From contig JASNJN010000005.1 of NCBI GenBank assembly GCA_030180075.1, forward strand, positions 1-20,645: a stretch of 20,645 nt of DNA. Direction: 5' to 3'. The position numbers and the translations under genes were made by a program. Within the stretch, counting starts at the first letter, position 1. Every line of letters starts with the position of its first letter. This DNA is from Mikrocytos mackini. Taxonomy: Eukaryota > Endomyxa > Ascetosporea > Mikrocytida > Mikrocytiidae. Of the stretch, positions 1 through 9,452 are shown one piece after another. The notes beneath the pieces were generated by a model. The model was not told the DNA's origin, searched no databases, and saw only the letters and a program-made list of their open reading frames with translations.

Positions 1-693
1 AAGGCATTTTGGGACAAAAACCGGCTAAACCTTCATAGTTTACTGTATATTATTTACCTTATACAAAAAACTTTTTGTTCAAAACTTAAAGTAAAATTCC
101 TCATTCGCACAGAGACTTGTGCGGTTGACCATGAAATTAGCTTTTATAATGGCCTTCCATTACTACTAGAAAGAACCTGTGAAACTAGAAACTTCTCACA
201 GACTTAAAAACCAAGATTACTTCAACAATACTATGGCAAGAAAATATATAATCATATACAAAAGCTTTGTTTATTATTAACACAGGGAAACTAAAGACAA
301 AGACAAGTTATAGGGATTATGTTATTTCTTCACGGATATATTCAATGTAATTGATAAGTCAGACGATATTTCTTAGTATATTATCTCATATAAAGTTTAG
401 TCTTTGGAATGGATGAAGACAAGAGCAAAGCGAAAAGGTAAAATTTGAATGAGTTGATACACGTGCCAATAAAGAAAGGTTTAAATTACAGAAAGATATT
501 AATATACAAAACATAAATATAAAAAGTTTTGTAAGAATGAATATAAACAATGATTTTTTAAACGAATATTAGGGGGCTTTGGAATGAAAATGTATATTAA
601 CGTTTTTGTTGTAATCATATAGTACAATTAACAAATTAATAATTTTAAATTAATGAAAAGATATATTCAAAATATAATTAATTATATTATCCA
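1..693. other. AT-rich stretch without a recognisable gene
   Basis: No ORF of useful length and no inverted or tandem repeat stands out on either strand. The base composition is strongly A+T, like the other spacers in this window. The flank of the hAT element that starts at 694 may extend into it, but I could not find a matching terminal inverted repeat or an 8-bp duplication to fix that edge. Confidence 0.6.
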
Positions 694-1237
694 TCATTTC
701 TTAGAATAGTACTTCATATACTCATATAAAACTAATCTTTTTTTTAATGTATCTAACTTAATGTTGCTTCTATGCCACATAGACAACAACTTAGCTCTAG
801 AAAAGACTCTTTCTATCGCGCAGTTCCCAAATATAATGCTTTTTACTTTGGTATATACTTGAAACAAACGAGGGAACCGTACTTGCTGCGATTTCCAAAA
901 AACATTTGTATCTGTATGATGCATTTTGTTGTTTGTAAAATTTTTAATTTCTCCTTGGAAACTATTATTCACCATAGGCCTTCTTGTAGACTAAGACAAT
1001 GAGTTATTGAATCTATCGAAATCAGAGCTCGGCTCCTCCCCCTACTTCATCTCGATTAACTTCCAAGCTCATAATGCCCTGGCCCTCCTCAATTTCAATT
1101 TCCCAGCCATATTCACTTCTAGAATCTTGTACTTCCATTCTAACATCATTATCATCTGTGTGTAATTCCGGTTCTTCCATTTCTACGTCCAGATATTCCT
1201 CTAGATTGTTCCCAGTATTTTCAGGGATATCAACCAC
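694..1237 (-). pseudogene. Acidic linker and C-terminal dimerisation block of the hAT transposase
   Basis: 1022-1237 encodes a 71-residue stretch rich in Asp and Glu (for example NNLEEYLDVEMEEPELH). It lies in the frame of the preceding core segment and is probably the variable linker of the transposase. 694-975 returns to the first frame and reads FWKSQQVRFPRLFQVYTKVK, then NCAIERVFSRAKLLS, then RSNIKLDTLKKRLVLYEYMK. That is the hAT C-terminal dimerisation signature, and its conserved Glu-Arg-x-Phe-Ser block carries the third acidic residue in this family. The reading ends at the stop at 694. Confidence 0.8.
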
Positions 1238-1282
1238 AGTATAACTACTATGGACAGAAAGAAACTTAGATATTTCGAAGAA

Positions 1283-2373
1283 TTACCTTGCATGCTCTGT
1301 TTGAGGCTTAAAATAGACATCTAACTTTGCAATTACCAAATTAAAGGCTTCTTTTATAATTGGTAAATGATTATTCAAACTGATGTTTGGCAAGGCCAGC
1401 GAGATTACTTTCTCTTTAAGGACGTCATAAAAGGTATCTAATTCAAGAAGAAAGTCGCCAACGAAAGTATTATCATCTTCTACTATCTTTATAAGGATTT
1501 TAAGTTTATTCAACATGGGAAGTACGTACTTTAAAAGTTTCATTTGTCTTGTTGTGGGAAGTAGATAAGATATGTCTGTATCATCAATGGACCTCACATA
1601 ATCAAATATTACGGCGCGTTGTAAATAGAAACTGTTCAACATTTCATAGACGGAATTCCAACGAATGAAGGAAGGAAGTTGAATTCGCCGATAATTAGGA
1701 ATACTTAAATTTTTAATAGTTTTGATGATTGCTATAACTGAATTATAGCATAAATTCAATTCTCTGATTTCTTTTAAGAGGTAAAAATAACTAAATTTAA
1801 TTTGTGTGTTGTGCAGCCGAAAAACTTCCTTTCAAAATTTTGCAATGGAATTTCATATATATGCTGGTCTAAGTTTATTTCATTATCAATTTCATTAACT
1901 TCATTTTCTATTTCGAATTGTGAAAAAAGTTTAAGTGATTTTAACATATTCGCAGCATTGTCGCTGCAGTAACTTGTAATTTTTTCTATGGGAATATCAA
2001 ATTTGTTTATTATTTCTATAATTTTATTATTGATTNTGCTTGAGAAATGATCGTTTATTTTTTCAAAGTCTAAAAATATAATAAATGTATTAGAGTTACT
2101 AAATTCTAATTTTATATTTATCCCTAGAATTGATTTAGTATTAAGATTCCAAATGTCTAGTGCTATAGAGAGATATGATTCGCTTATGAGTTGTTGTTTT
2201 AGCCAGTTAATAAGATATTCATATTTTTCTTCAATAAACTCTTTGATATTCTTGTTATTAGGAATAGTAATGTTTTTATTCATGCGAAATAGAAGTTTTC
2301 TTATGTCCGGTTTGGCAAAAAAGTTGAACGGAAGATTTTCTAGAATGATCGAATTAGAAATTTGCATTAACAA
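1283..2373 (-). pseudogene. RNase H-like core of the hAT transposase
   Basis: Two frames carry it. The first (1774-2373) contains SIALDIWN, matching the block with the first catalytic Asp, and CSDNAANMLKS, matching the block with the second, followed by the zinc-binding-like CTTHKLNLVI. The second frame (down to 1283) starts with LLKEIRELNLCYNS and has LPSFIRWNSVYEML, the RW motif conserved across hAT enzymes. A shift of one base near 1765 separates the two frames. Motif order and spacing agree with the family; the exact catalytic assignment rests on motif memory and not on an alignment. Confidence 0.8.
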
Positions 2374-2454
2374 CGGGTTTGAGTAAGTAGTGTCAAAATC
2401 AGAAAGTGTTAGTGAATTATTTTGTAAACTTATTTGTTGTTTTACAATTTAAAA

Positions 2455-2625
2455 TTCAGTTTTATGAGCGTTTTTGAAATGTGTAACCAAATTGTATTAA
2501 TTTAAACCGTAAATTTTAACCAATTTCTTTGGTATACAACAAGTGCAAAAAACTAACTCATTTTCTTTTACTGAAAATTCGTCGCGTATTCTAGCTGTTA
2601 TGGTAGTGGATGAACTTTCAGTCAT
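2455..2625 (-). pseudogene. BED-type zinc finger of the hAT transposase
   Basis: The segment reads RIRDEFSVKENELVFCTCC and continues to HFKNAH. This is a C-x2-C followed by H-x4-H, the BED zinc-finger pattern that hAT transposases use to bind their ends. An in-frame TAA at about 2497-2499 falls between the cysteine and histidine pairs, and a second stop follows after HKTEF, so the finger cannot be made as one piece. The frame is the same as that of the core segment 1774-2373, which shows that these are parts of one former gene and not neighbours. Confidence 0.75.
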
Positions 2626-2689
2626 TTTTAAAATAAACAATAAATAAAAAATCGATATGTTATATACATTTAGTGTGTTCAATATTACA

Positions 2690-3220
2690 TTTAAAATCCT
2701 GTTTTAATATGGCATCCTCTAGTAAATTTATTATGTTTTAAATTTAATTTAAATTTTGAAAAATTCATGTAAATACACCGCTTATATGATTTTACAATTA
2801 TTTTCAACCTTTGAGAATGGTTATGTTAGTTTATAACAAACCATTAAAAATTTAAAGGTAATTTATAATCAATATTAAAATCAATACTACAAAATTGATC
2901 ATAGAAGTAAACAATTCATATGTTTGCGAGAAAATAACGCCAATTTATAAAATTTTAATCAAATATTAAAATAAACCCGGATACTAAAATATTTTTTAGT
3001 TTGGCAAAAACGAATAGGTTGATATAAAATATAATACCATAATCCAAAAAAATTAACATGTGATTAAAATTTAATACTTACACGGAAATTAAAACCAAAC
3101 ATAATAAATAAGTATTGTAGATATTCACTTGTTAAATATTTACTAAAAAATAATAATTAAAAATAGAATTACTTATGTAAATCTAGCTCGCAAGGGCGGC
3201 TTATATTGGGGCATACTACA
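2690..3220 (-). repeat. 3' LTR region of gypsy element A (far edge undefined)
   Basis: On the minus strand a purine run (3221-3232, reading CAAGGAAGGGAG) is followed directly by TGTAGTATGCCCC. This is the usual junction of a polypurine tract with an LTR that begins TG. The sequence from 3220 downward is AT-rich and has no ORF, which fits an LTR. The outer edge cannot be set because no matching 5' LTR for element A is in the window; 2690 is only where the hAT remnant begins. Confidence 0.45.
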
Positions 3221-3277
3221 CTCCCTTCCTTGAAAATTTACTACTGAAATTCTATTCATTGGCCATTTCTTATTGTC

Positions 3278-4599
3278 TTAAGTAATTACTGAGGTTTTCC
3301 CTATGGCAATTATTTTTATCTCTGGGCCGTATTTATTTTTATAATTCTTGACCCGTATTATGCTTCCTATTCGGAGCTTTGCTGTTTTTGTAGCCTTTCT
3401 CCGGTCAAAATTTTCTTTCATTCGGGATTGTTTCTCTCTAACGAGGTTTCTATCAACCTTTTTGTAGGTTTCTTCTCTCCTCACTCCCTCAGGGTAAAGT
3501 AGGGATAATTTATCTCTCATTTTCTCCCAAAGAAAGCCTCGAATGGGGATATATTTGTGGTTGTATGAGGAGTTGCTCTGTATTGAAACAGGGTTTCTGT
3601 TAGGGTGTCTCCTAAATTCCATTTGTTTTGCTTGGCCTCTTCTATCTTTTCGCTCAAGACTCTATTAAATCGCTCCACTAGACCGTTTTGTCTAGGGGCA
3701 TATAGTGTTACCCTTCGGTGTTTTATTTGAAGTTGCTCGAAAAATCTTTCGGTTTCTTTCGATACAAATTGCTTCCCATTGCTGGATACGATTTCTCGTG
3801 GGAGTCCAAATCTTGTAAACAGAGACATCATCGCTTTTACGGTGTGTTGTGATTCCGTTTTATGCAGGCCGATTACTTTTGGCCACTTACTATAGTAGTC
3901 AATGACTACTAAGTAGTATGGGTATTCTCCAGTACTTACTGCTCCTTTCAGGTCTATAGCGATTTTCTGCCTATGTCCTTCGGGTAAAATTACGGGATAT
4001 AATTGTGGCTCCGTCTGTTTAATCGTTCTGTCAGATTGACGACACTCTTTGCAGTTTTTTATAAAACTTTCTACTTCTGCTCTCCAACCGGGCCAGTAGA
4101 AGTTTCTTTCTATTCTTGCACTTGTTTTTGTTATCCCTCGGTGGAGACAATGCGCTTCGCTGATTATCTCCCCGCGGATGTGCAGCTCTGGTATAAACCT
4201 TGTTCCTTCCAGGAATAGCTTGCCGTTCGTTACGGTCAGTTTATCCACGAGTCTGTGGTACTTCGGATACTTCCGGATGTTCTGTGTGCTCCAGTTATTG
4301 TTCTCCACCACTCTGGTGAGTTGGGACATGTACGAAGAGTACTCTAGCTTGTCAGCTGCATTCGCTTCTGTAATGGAGTTAATAATAACTTCTTCCTTAA
4401 AGGAGAATTCTTTATGATTGGCGCTCTGCGCTGATCTTGATAGCCAGTCTGCCATTTCGTTCGCCGACCCTTTGATGTACTCTATGTGGTAATCAAATAG
4501 GGACAGCTTTTCTCTCCACCTTTCTATGCGGGAAATTGTTCTTTTTACTTTGGACTGGGATAGTAATGTCTCCAGTGCTCTGTGATCGGTCTGCATCAC
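3278..4599 (-). pseudogene. RNase H end and integrase of gypsy element A
   Basis: The segment opens with the end of RNase H (MQTDHRALETLL, then DYHIEYIKGSANEMADWLSR). The integrase follows: an H-H-C-C zinc domain (HCLHRG ... NCKECRQ), and then a DDE core with IAIDLKGAV, a block around IVSSNGKQF, and RQNGLVERFNRVLSEKIEE, which carries the Glu. The last part (3278-3622) is a basic tail ending KIIAIGKTSVIT, the typical linker before the LTR; no chromodomain is evident. The integrase would have joined element DNA to the host chromosome. This is a broken copy. Confidence 0.88.
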
Positions 4600-4961
4600 A
4601 AAGTGGCGTCCTAACAGGTATTTTTAAATTTGTTTGCTGCCGCAACGCATGACAGGGCTTCTTTTTCTCCTGTACTGTAGTTCATCTCGTGTTTACGGAA
4701 CAGCGAAGACCAATACGCTATTGGCTTGTATTCTTTATCCTCCTGCTGTTGTTCGAGTAAGGCTCCCATTCCTACTTCGCTCGCGTCGCATTGTAATCTG
4801 ACCTTGAACTCTGAAGCTGTCTGGAATGGGGCTAAGGCACTTCTCTTCGAGATTTGCTCCTTTATTTGATTAAGGGCTTCTTCTTCGGTGTTTGTCCATT
4901 TCAGTTTCTTGTTCTTTTCTAACAGTGCTGAAATTGGCTTTGCTACCGTTGCTAGGCTTTT
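4600..4961 (-). pseudogene. RNase H segment of gypsy element A
   Basis: The minus strand reads through a Ty3-type RNase H region, with blocks such as LQCDASEVGMGALLEQ, KPIAYWSSLFRKHEMNYS and GEKEALSCVAA. These match the order seen between RT and integrase in this superfamily (D-A-S block, then the E-K-E-A block). The next segment, 3517-4599, continues with the TDHRALETLL block that closes the RNase H domain. It is part of the same broken copy. Confidence 0.75.
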
Positions 4962-5424
4962 TTAAAACCTGCTGTAATAGTTGACAACGCCTAAGATCTG
5001 CCTGACTTGTTTTACAGTCATGGGCTCTTTAAGGTTGTTTATTTGTGTAGTCTTCTCGGCGGTAGGCTTTATCCCTTCGGCTGATAATTCATAACCTAGC
5101 CACTCTACCATCTCGGATTTATCGTTTGACTTTCCTTCGTTGACCGTAATATTGTTCTGGTCTAGGATGTCTCTTACTTGTTTTACTCTGGCGCCGAGTT
5201 CTTTCTTCGTGCTGCCGGTTATTAGTATGTCATCCAGATACACTAGTACTCCGCTCACGTTCTTCAGAAAGTCTGACATGATTTGCTGGAAGGCACTGGG
5301 TGCTGATTTTACTCCAAATGGCATCCTTGTATATTTAAAGGTGCCTAAGTGGGTTATGATCGTTGTTAAAGACTGGCTATCTCGCGCTAGCGGTACCTGA
5401 TGGTAAGCTGCTTCTAACTTAGAG
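4962..5424 (-). pseudogene. Reverse transcriptase segment of gypsy element A
   Basis: Typical Ty3/gypsy RT motifs are visible in order: AAYHQVP, then YTRMPFGVKSAPSAFQQ, then the active-site box VYLDDILITG, then WLGYELSAEGIKPT and VRQILGVVNYYSRF at the palm/thumb end. The upstream end of the domain is absent because the element begins here. In the living element this enzyme copied the element RNA into DNA inside virus-like particles. It is part of a fossil and is not expected to work. Confidence 0.9.
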
Positions 5425-5815
5425 TTTCCCCTCGACTCGGCTCGAGACGAGTACTCGCTCCGAGTTGAGACCAAAACGCAACTCGAACTCGACTCGAATT
5501 CTAGGTCGAGCTAAGTAGGGAAAATATTTTATAGAAACTTGTAGATTTACTACCAAAATGTAGCAATTAGTTAGACATAAAAATTTTCTAGTTTTAAAAA
5601 GCGATAAAAATGTAATTTTAGATGGTATTTTGGCAAAACTTTAAGATTTGACGAATTTGAGAACTTATATTTGGCGATTGATTTATTTATTATCCTGTTT
5701 TTCTTGCTATTTTATTATTTTATTTTTATAATAACTCGCTCGAATACTCGACTCGGTTCAAAATCACGAACTCGAAACTCGAGTAATTGTACAACTCGGA
5801 ACTCGTAGAACTATA
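5420..5815. mobile_element. ACTCG-rich hAT-like miniature element (candidate)
   Basis: Both ends are packed with ACTCG/CGAGT motifs in this otherwise AT-rich window, while the middle (about 5520-5730) is plain AT-rich sequence without an ORF. The left edge reads TAGAGTTTCCCC and the inverted right edge reads TATAGTTCTACGAG, so the termini resemble each other and the left one fits the hAT consensus YARNG. I found no 8-bp target duplication, so the right boundary is approximate. Its left edge coincides with the end of gypsy element A. It could also be the remains of a longer hAT element. Confidence 0.45.
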
Positions 5816-5954
5816 GTCCTGATTGTGCAATAGATTTTAGGTGTTTTTTTCGATTTTAAAGGTTTTGTTTTTAAACTTTACATTTTGCGACTACCCTAGG
5901 CCTTATCTCTACATATACAAGCCTGATTCAGTTATAAAGACGTAAATACCTTCT
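5816..5954. promoter_or_regulatory. Upstream region of the zinc-finger gene
   Basis: About 140 bases separate the miniature element from the zinc-finger start codon. A CCC-containing block (ACTACCCTAGGCC, about 5891-5903) lies some 50 bases before the ATG. Microsporidian genes often have short C-rich motifs near the start, but usually closer, so the match is weak. No other element is visible. Confidence 0.2.
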
Positions 5955-6341
5955 ATGCAGCCCAATCACGCACAAAACTATCAAACAACACAACCAATCG
6001 AAACAGCTGAAAATTACCTTACCATGGAAGACCAAGACTCATGGAGCATTAATAAAGACGGCGAGCCTACAAACAACCTCTATACAGGTAAGATTCTTCT
6101 CCCATGTTCTAACCCCACCATAGATTCGGATACAATGAGCCTATCACCTATCATGTGGAAAGAAAAAAGCAACCCATTTAAAAGATTATGTAAACAGTGT
6201 GGGGTGTCTTTTCACTTTCAAAAACAACTTATAATCCACTACAGAGAAGTACATTCACTTGATTTAGAGGAAGTTAATATCAAGTTCAATTCGAAACGAG
6301 AAAAGGAATCATTCCTTTCCAAGGTTCTTAAGGCTTATTAA
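5955..6341 (+). CDS. Small single C2H2 zinc-finger protein
   Basis: This is a 128-residue ORF with one classic C2H2 finger at residues 79-100: Cys79-x2-Cys82-x12-His95-x4-His100, with the hydrophobic Phe and Leu positions of the fold (CGVSFHFQKQLIIH). The first 65 residues are polar and probably disordered; the tail after the finger is charged (KFNSKREKESFLSK). No membrane segment or second finger is seen. A lone finger with flanking charged segments suggests nucleic-acid or protein binding, possibly a small transcription regulator, but the target cannot be told. It is uninterrupted and lies between mobile remnants, so it is a likely host gene. The ATG at 5955 gives the longest frame; a start at 6024 (MEDQDSW) is also possible. 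Confidence 0.7.
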   Translation: MQPNHAQNYQTTQPIETAENYLTMEDQDSWSINKDGEPTNNLYTGKILLPCSNPTIDSDTMSLSPIMWKEKSNPFKRLCKQCGVSFHFQKQLIIHYREVHSLDLEEVNIKFNSKREKESFLSKVLKAY

Positions 6342-6710
6342 GTTATTATTCACCGAGCACGCTTTCAATGACACTTTATCAATGACAATGTGACATTTCG
6401 TCCGTTCAATATAGGTATACAATATTTATTCATGCACCACCAAAGAATAACTAAAATCATTCGACTTTACTTCACAATTAATACCATTACCATTCTACCT
6501 TGTAATATTATATTCAGAAATAGGAACTATTGTAAATAACTTTTTTATTTGATTATTTATATAACTTATTTATAAATATAGTTATTGTGTCATTTGGATA
6601 TTTTAACATATAACATTCATGTTATTTATGTTAGTTCGAAGTTTATTGCCTATATATAATAATAAATGATTTTTAAATATATAATATAAATTTCATAACA
6701 ATTTAAATAA
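6342..6710. other. AT-rich convergent intergenic stretch
   Basis: This lies between two converging genes (the zinc-finger gene on plus and the PHD-like remnant on minus). No ORF or repeat is visible. TTATTATTCACC and several T/A runs after 6341 could serve in 3' end formation, but no specific signal can be singled out. Confidence 0.5.
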
Positions 6711-7120
6711 TTAGCAGCATATAAATTCGTCATTACCTATTGGGATTCTCTTTCCTAACTTATATAAACAGACTTGATGATACCATTTTTTGCATTTTCC
6801 GCATATCACCCAGTAACATTTGGATCCAACTCTTCGTCTTCATGAAAGAAGCATATAGAGCAGTAGTATTTCCTTCTTACATTGTTCTCCTTTCTCCCCA
6901 ATTTAGTCTTTTTATAGCTTTTTAGGTCGTTACAAATATTGGTATTTATAATCCTTTCTAATTTATTCGAACTTTGAGGAACTCCTTTTCGCATTCTGTC
7001 TGTTGTAGTTATATCGGATAGTTTTGAGTGTAACTGTGGCTTTGTACATTGTATATCAAGTAGATTTATACTATGTTCTAAATAGTCAAGAATTTCACGT
7101 TCATTAATATGAGTATGGAT
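6711..7120 (-). pseudogene. PHD-finger-like gene remnant
   Basis: The minus strand encodes a polar region (INEREILDYLEHSINLLD ... TKLGRKENNVRRK) leading into a zinc-finger-like end: YYCSICFFHEDEELD, then in another frame CYWVICGKCKKWYHQVC and, last, GNDEFICC before the stop at 6711-6713. The order Cys-x2-Cys, Cys-x2-Cys, His-x2-Cys, Phe-x-Cys resembles a PHD finger (Cys4-His-Cys3), a module that reads histone tails and also occurs at the C-terminus of some transposases. A frameshift near 6810 separates the two halves, and the first roughly 28 codons of the open frame come from the terminal repeat of the neighbouring element, so the true 5' end is lost. Host gene or transposon origin is undecided. 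Confidence 0.5.
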
Positions 7121-7558
7121 TTTTTTGGGGCTGGAAAATTTGGGCTCTAAATTTCCAGCCCTAGCCGATTTTGGGCCTGAATTTTCCAGCCCAAATTTAA
7201 AGCCCAAACTATTTTTATTTTAAAAGAAATTTGTAAAATTTATATTCAAACGTGAAAATATATTGTATAAATTTTTATTTTTAATATTTACAATGATTTT
7301 CGTATATAAATAGGAATTTCACACACAATAATAACTTGCTATATGCTATTTTCAACATTATGACAATTAAATCTTTCATAATTCTTATGAAATTACAATT
7401 TAGGGTGTTAAATTCAACTTCAATTCGCGTTATCAAATACAATAATACCCAGTACAAATAGCATAAGTTGATTATCATAAAACTCGAAACAATAAATTAT
7501 AGATAGCCAAATAAGTCCATCTATTAAATAAAATAAATTATAAATAAATATTTAAATG

Positions 7559-7620
7559 TGTAGTATGCCCACATATCAGTATCTGCGATGTTTATGGGGT
7601 GGTATTAGATCAAACCATAC
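7559..7620 (+). repeat. Possible LTR-edge fragment of a gypsy A relative
   Basis: TGTAGTATGCCC on the plus strand is identical, over 12 bases, to the start of the LTR of element A, which reads from 3220 on the minus strand. A loosely similar ATAT-AG follows. Similarity then fades, so this may be only a short piece of a related LTR in the opposite orientation, or chance. Confidence 0.25.
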
Positions 7621-7621
7621 A

Positions 7622-7629
7622 TTCAGAAG
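7622..7629. repeat. Left 8-bp target duplication of the hAT MITE
   Basis: TTCAGAAG here is repeated exactly at 7810-7817, directly after the right terminus of the MITE. Eight bases is the duplication size of the hAT superfamily. Confidence 0.85.
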
Positions 7630-7809
7630 TAGAGTTCCCAATGTTCTCGAGCCTAAAATTTATCGAGAATCAAGAAACGGATTTTGGGCCATATCTCCCG
7701 GGAAATGAGAAAAAATTCTCGAAATTCTCGAAAATTTCCGAGAATTTTAGATGTAAAAAGTCCTGTTCCCGGGATTCGAGAAATCGATTCCCGGGGATTG
7801 GGAACACTA
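7630..7809. mobile_element. 180-bp non-autonomous hAT MITE
   Basis: It begins TAGAGTTCCCAATG and ends ATTGGGAACACTA, a 13-bp terminal inverted repeat with one mismatch that fits the hAT terminus consensus YARNG. It is flanked by an exact 8-bp duplication, TTCAGAAG. The interior has repeated TTCTCGA motifs in both orientations (7644, about 7716 and after) and two CCCGGG blocks; such subterminal repeats are typical transposase binding sites in hAT elements. No coding capacity. The exact duplication and well-kept termini suggest a fairly recent insertion. The degraded hAT transposase at 694-2682 has no visible matching ends, so it cannot be named as the source of mobility. Confidence 0.85.
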
Positions 7810-7817
7810 TTCAGAAG
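7810..7817. repeat. Right 8-bp target duplication of the hAT MITE
   Basis: TTCAGAAG, identical to 7622-7629. Confidence 0.85.
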
Positions 7818-8255
7818 GAAATACAAATTTTTTATTTAGGCTTTCTGGTTTATAATCTCCATATAGTCCTTATATCGATATTAAAACTGCATTTCCAGCC
7901 ATGTGTATAATCACCACTACCAAACATCTGTTTCATATAAAATCTAGAATAAAGCATGGCGTATTAACAATGGATAAATCTTATTTGTTGCTACTTAATG
8001 TGAATTTTTTTAAACTTAAATTTGGTAATAATTTAAAAAATGCGAGATCAGAACATTTTAAATTCTATTTCGAAAATGTAATAAAATAAAACAAAAAAAA
8101 CAACAATTTCAAAAAAATAATGATTTAAAAATTTGGGCTGTAAATTTTATGCTCGAATTTTCCAGCCCAAATTTAGCTGCAGCCCACAGCCCAAGCCCAT
8201 GATCCAGCCCAAAATTTAGAGCCCAAATTTTCCAGCCCAAATAAAATCCACTCTC

Positions 8256-9058
8256 GTTTTGAGTTCCAGGATTTTACGTGTCTTTTCCACGGTGGGCCTT
8301 ATTCCCATCTCGGATACCTCATATCCGAGCCAACATATTTTCTTTGCATAGTTCAAAGACTTCTCTTCATTTATCTGTATTCCACACGCAGCTAATTGGT
8401 CCCGCACTCCTCGTACCCTGCTGGCTAATTCCTGTTCGTTTCCTCCTGCTATAAGAATATCATCTAAATAGCATAAAACGCCTTGTCTTTCTCCCAGCAC
8501 CTTTGTTATTATTCGCTGAAACGCGCTTGGTGCGGACTTTATTCCGAATGGCATTCGGGTGTACCTGTACACGTCGCCTTGAGCCACTATTGTCGTTAAC
8601 AATGAGGATTGGTAGTCTAATGGAATTTGATGACAGGCGTTTTTAAGATCTATCTTTGCAAAAACCATGTTCTTACTACCTAGTGATGCAAATAAGTCAT
8701 CGACGTTAGGTAGAGGATATTTATCGTCGAGAATTGCCTGGTTCAATTTTCTAAAATCTCCACATATCCTAACACCGCCTTCGTGCTTCTTTACCACGAC
8801 TATGGGGCTGCACCATTCGGATCTTTGGGTAGGCACTAGAACACCCTCTTTACATAATCGATCAAGTTCGCCTTGAACTTCACCGCGCAATGCAAAGGGT
8901 ACTGGGCGTTCCCTACCTACCAAAGGCTCTACATCCTGTTTTAATTCAATTTTAAATTTTATCCAAGAAACGTAAGCACTAACATTAGACTCGACATACT
9001 TAGTTACGGGGACCAACCATTTTAATATCCCCAGCTTTAAGCAGTCTCTGTTAGCCAA
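8256..9058 (-). pseudogene. Reverse transcriptase segment of gypsy element B
   Basis: Ty3-type RT motifs run in order: VLVPTQRSEWCSPIVVVKK, then GGVRICGDFRKLNQAI, then AKIDLKNACHQIPL, then YTRMPFGIKSAPSAFQR, the active site CYLDDILIAG, and WLGYEVSEMGIRPT. The region upstream (VESNVSAYVSWIKFKIELKQ) is the usual lead-in after the protease. The last dozen residues of the open frame belong to the adjoining element. Non-functional fossil. Confidence 0.9.
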
Positions 9059-9102
9059 TACGTTCCTTCATCTCTCTACTACTATGAATCTAATCCTTTC
9101 TC

Positions 9103-9342
9103 TCATATTTCCAAATTCCACTTCTTTTGAAACTTCCCCCATATTGGAATAGATCCTCCGCCGAATGACTTTAGTATTGTTGTCGACGGCTGTAGTTCTT
9201 CATTCTTTCTAATTCTCTCCCAAGTTTCGGAGTTCATACAGGATATATCCGCACCTGTATCTGCTAAACAATTAACTCTTAGCCCTCCTATTAAGATCTC
9301 CCCAAACTCTCTCCTATTATCTCCCATCGAGATTGATTCCAC
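9103..9342 (-). pseudogene. Retroviral-type aspartic protease segment of gypsy element B
   Basis: The open stretch carries LADTGADISCMNSETW, the Asp-Thr-Gly-Ala active-site loop of a retropepsin, followed by KSFGGGSIPIWGKF, which resembles the flap region and core strand. Its position between the zinc knuckles and RT is as expected in Ty3/gypsy polyproteins, where it cleaves Gag-Pol. Part of the broken copy. Confidence 0.85.
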
Positions 9343-9452
9343 ATAATAGGGATCTTCACTCTCGCTATCAGAGTAATATCTTCCCCTCCGTCTAGGTGAT
9401 CTCCTTTCATTCGCTTTGGCCTTCTTTGTTCCTCTTCGTATACTTTCGTATT

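Larger units (their letters stand above)
694..2682 (-). pseudogene. Decayed hAT-superfamily transposase, nearly full length
   Basis: Reading down the minus strand, the pieces give the domain order of a hAT transposase: a BED-type zinc finger, the RNase H-like core with two acidic blocks, the RWNS motif, an acidic stretch and the C-terminal dimerisation block. Summed, they span roughly 640 codons, about the usual family length. The likely start is the ATG at 2625 (MTESSS). The copy is dead: at least two in-frame stops lie between the BED finger and the core, a frameshift sits near 1765 just after CTTHKLNLVI, and another shift lies between about 975 and 1022. One ambiguous base is at 2036. I found no flanking inverted repeats, so the element's edges are unknown. 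Transposases of this family cut and paste DNA in the nucleus and make 8-bp target duplications. Confidence 0.85.
3220..5424 (-). mobile_element. Ty3/gypsy retrotransposon fossil A (3' part)
   Basis: The order on the minus strand is reverse transcriptase, RNase H, integrase, polypurine tract and LTR start, the Ty3/gypsy order (integrase after RNase H). Only the 3' part is present: it starts inside the RT domain at about 5424, where an ACTCG-rich element adjoins. The copy is broken, with a few breaks. Its RT differs clearly from the RT of element B (8256-9058), so the two are separate families and not one split element. It looks moderately old. Confidence 0.9.
7122..8256. mobile_element. Terminal-inverted-repeat element with GGGCT-rich ends
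   Basis: The left end (7122-7208) and right end (about 8130-8256) share an inverted repeat of roughly 35 bases built on GGCTGGAAAATTTGGGCTCT. Each end is itself a small hairpin with several GGGCT/AGCCC blocks. The interior is AT-rich with no convincing coding sequence, so this looks non-autonomous. The left end cuts off the PHD-like remnant and the right end cuts off gypsy element B, in the middle of its RT. No clear target duplication was found, so the superfamily is open. It contains the hAT MITE at 7630-7809 and is therefore older than that insertion. Confidence 0.6.

Noticed and set aside
4003-5400. Several plus-strand ORFs opposite gypsy element A
   Set aside because: They are antisense shadows of the RT and integrase coding strand.
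7599-8089. Plus-strand ORFs of 103 and 62 residues
   Set aside because: The first is mostly the hAT MITE and its flank and the second is AT-rich low complexity; no motif in either.
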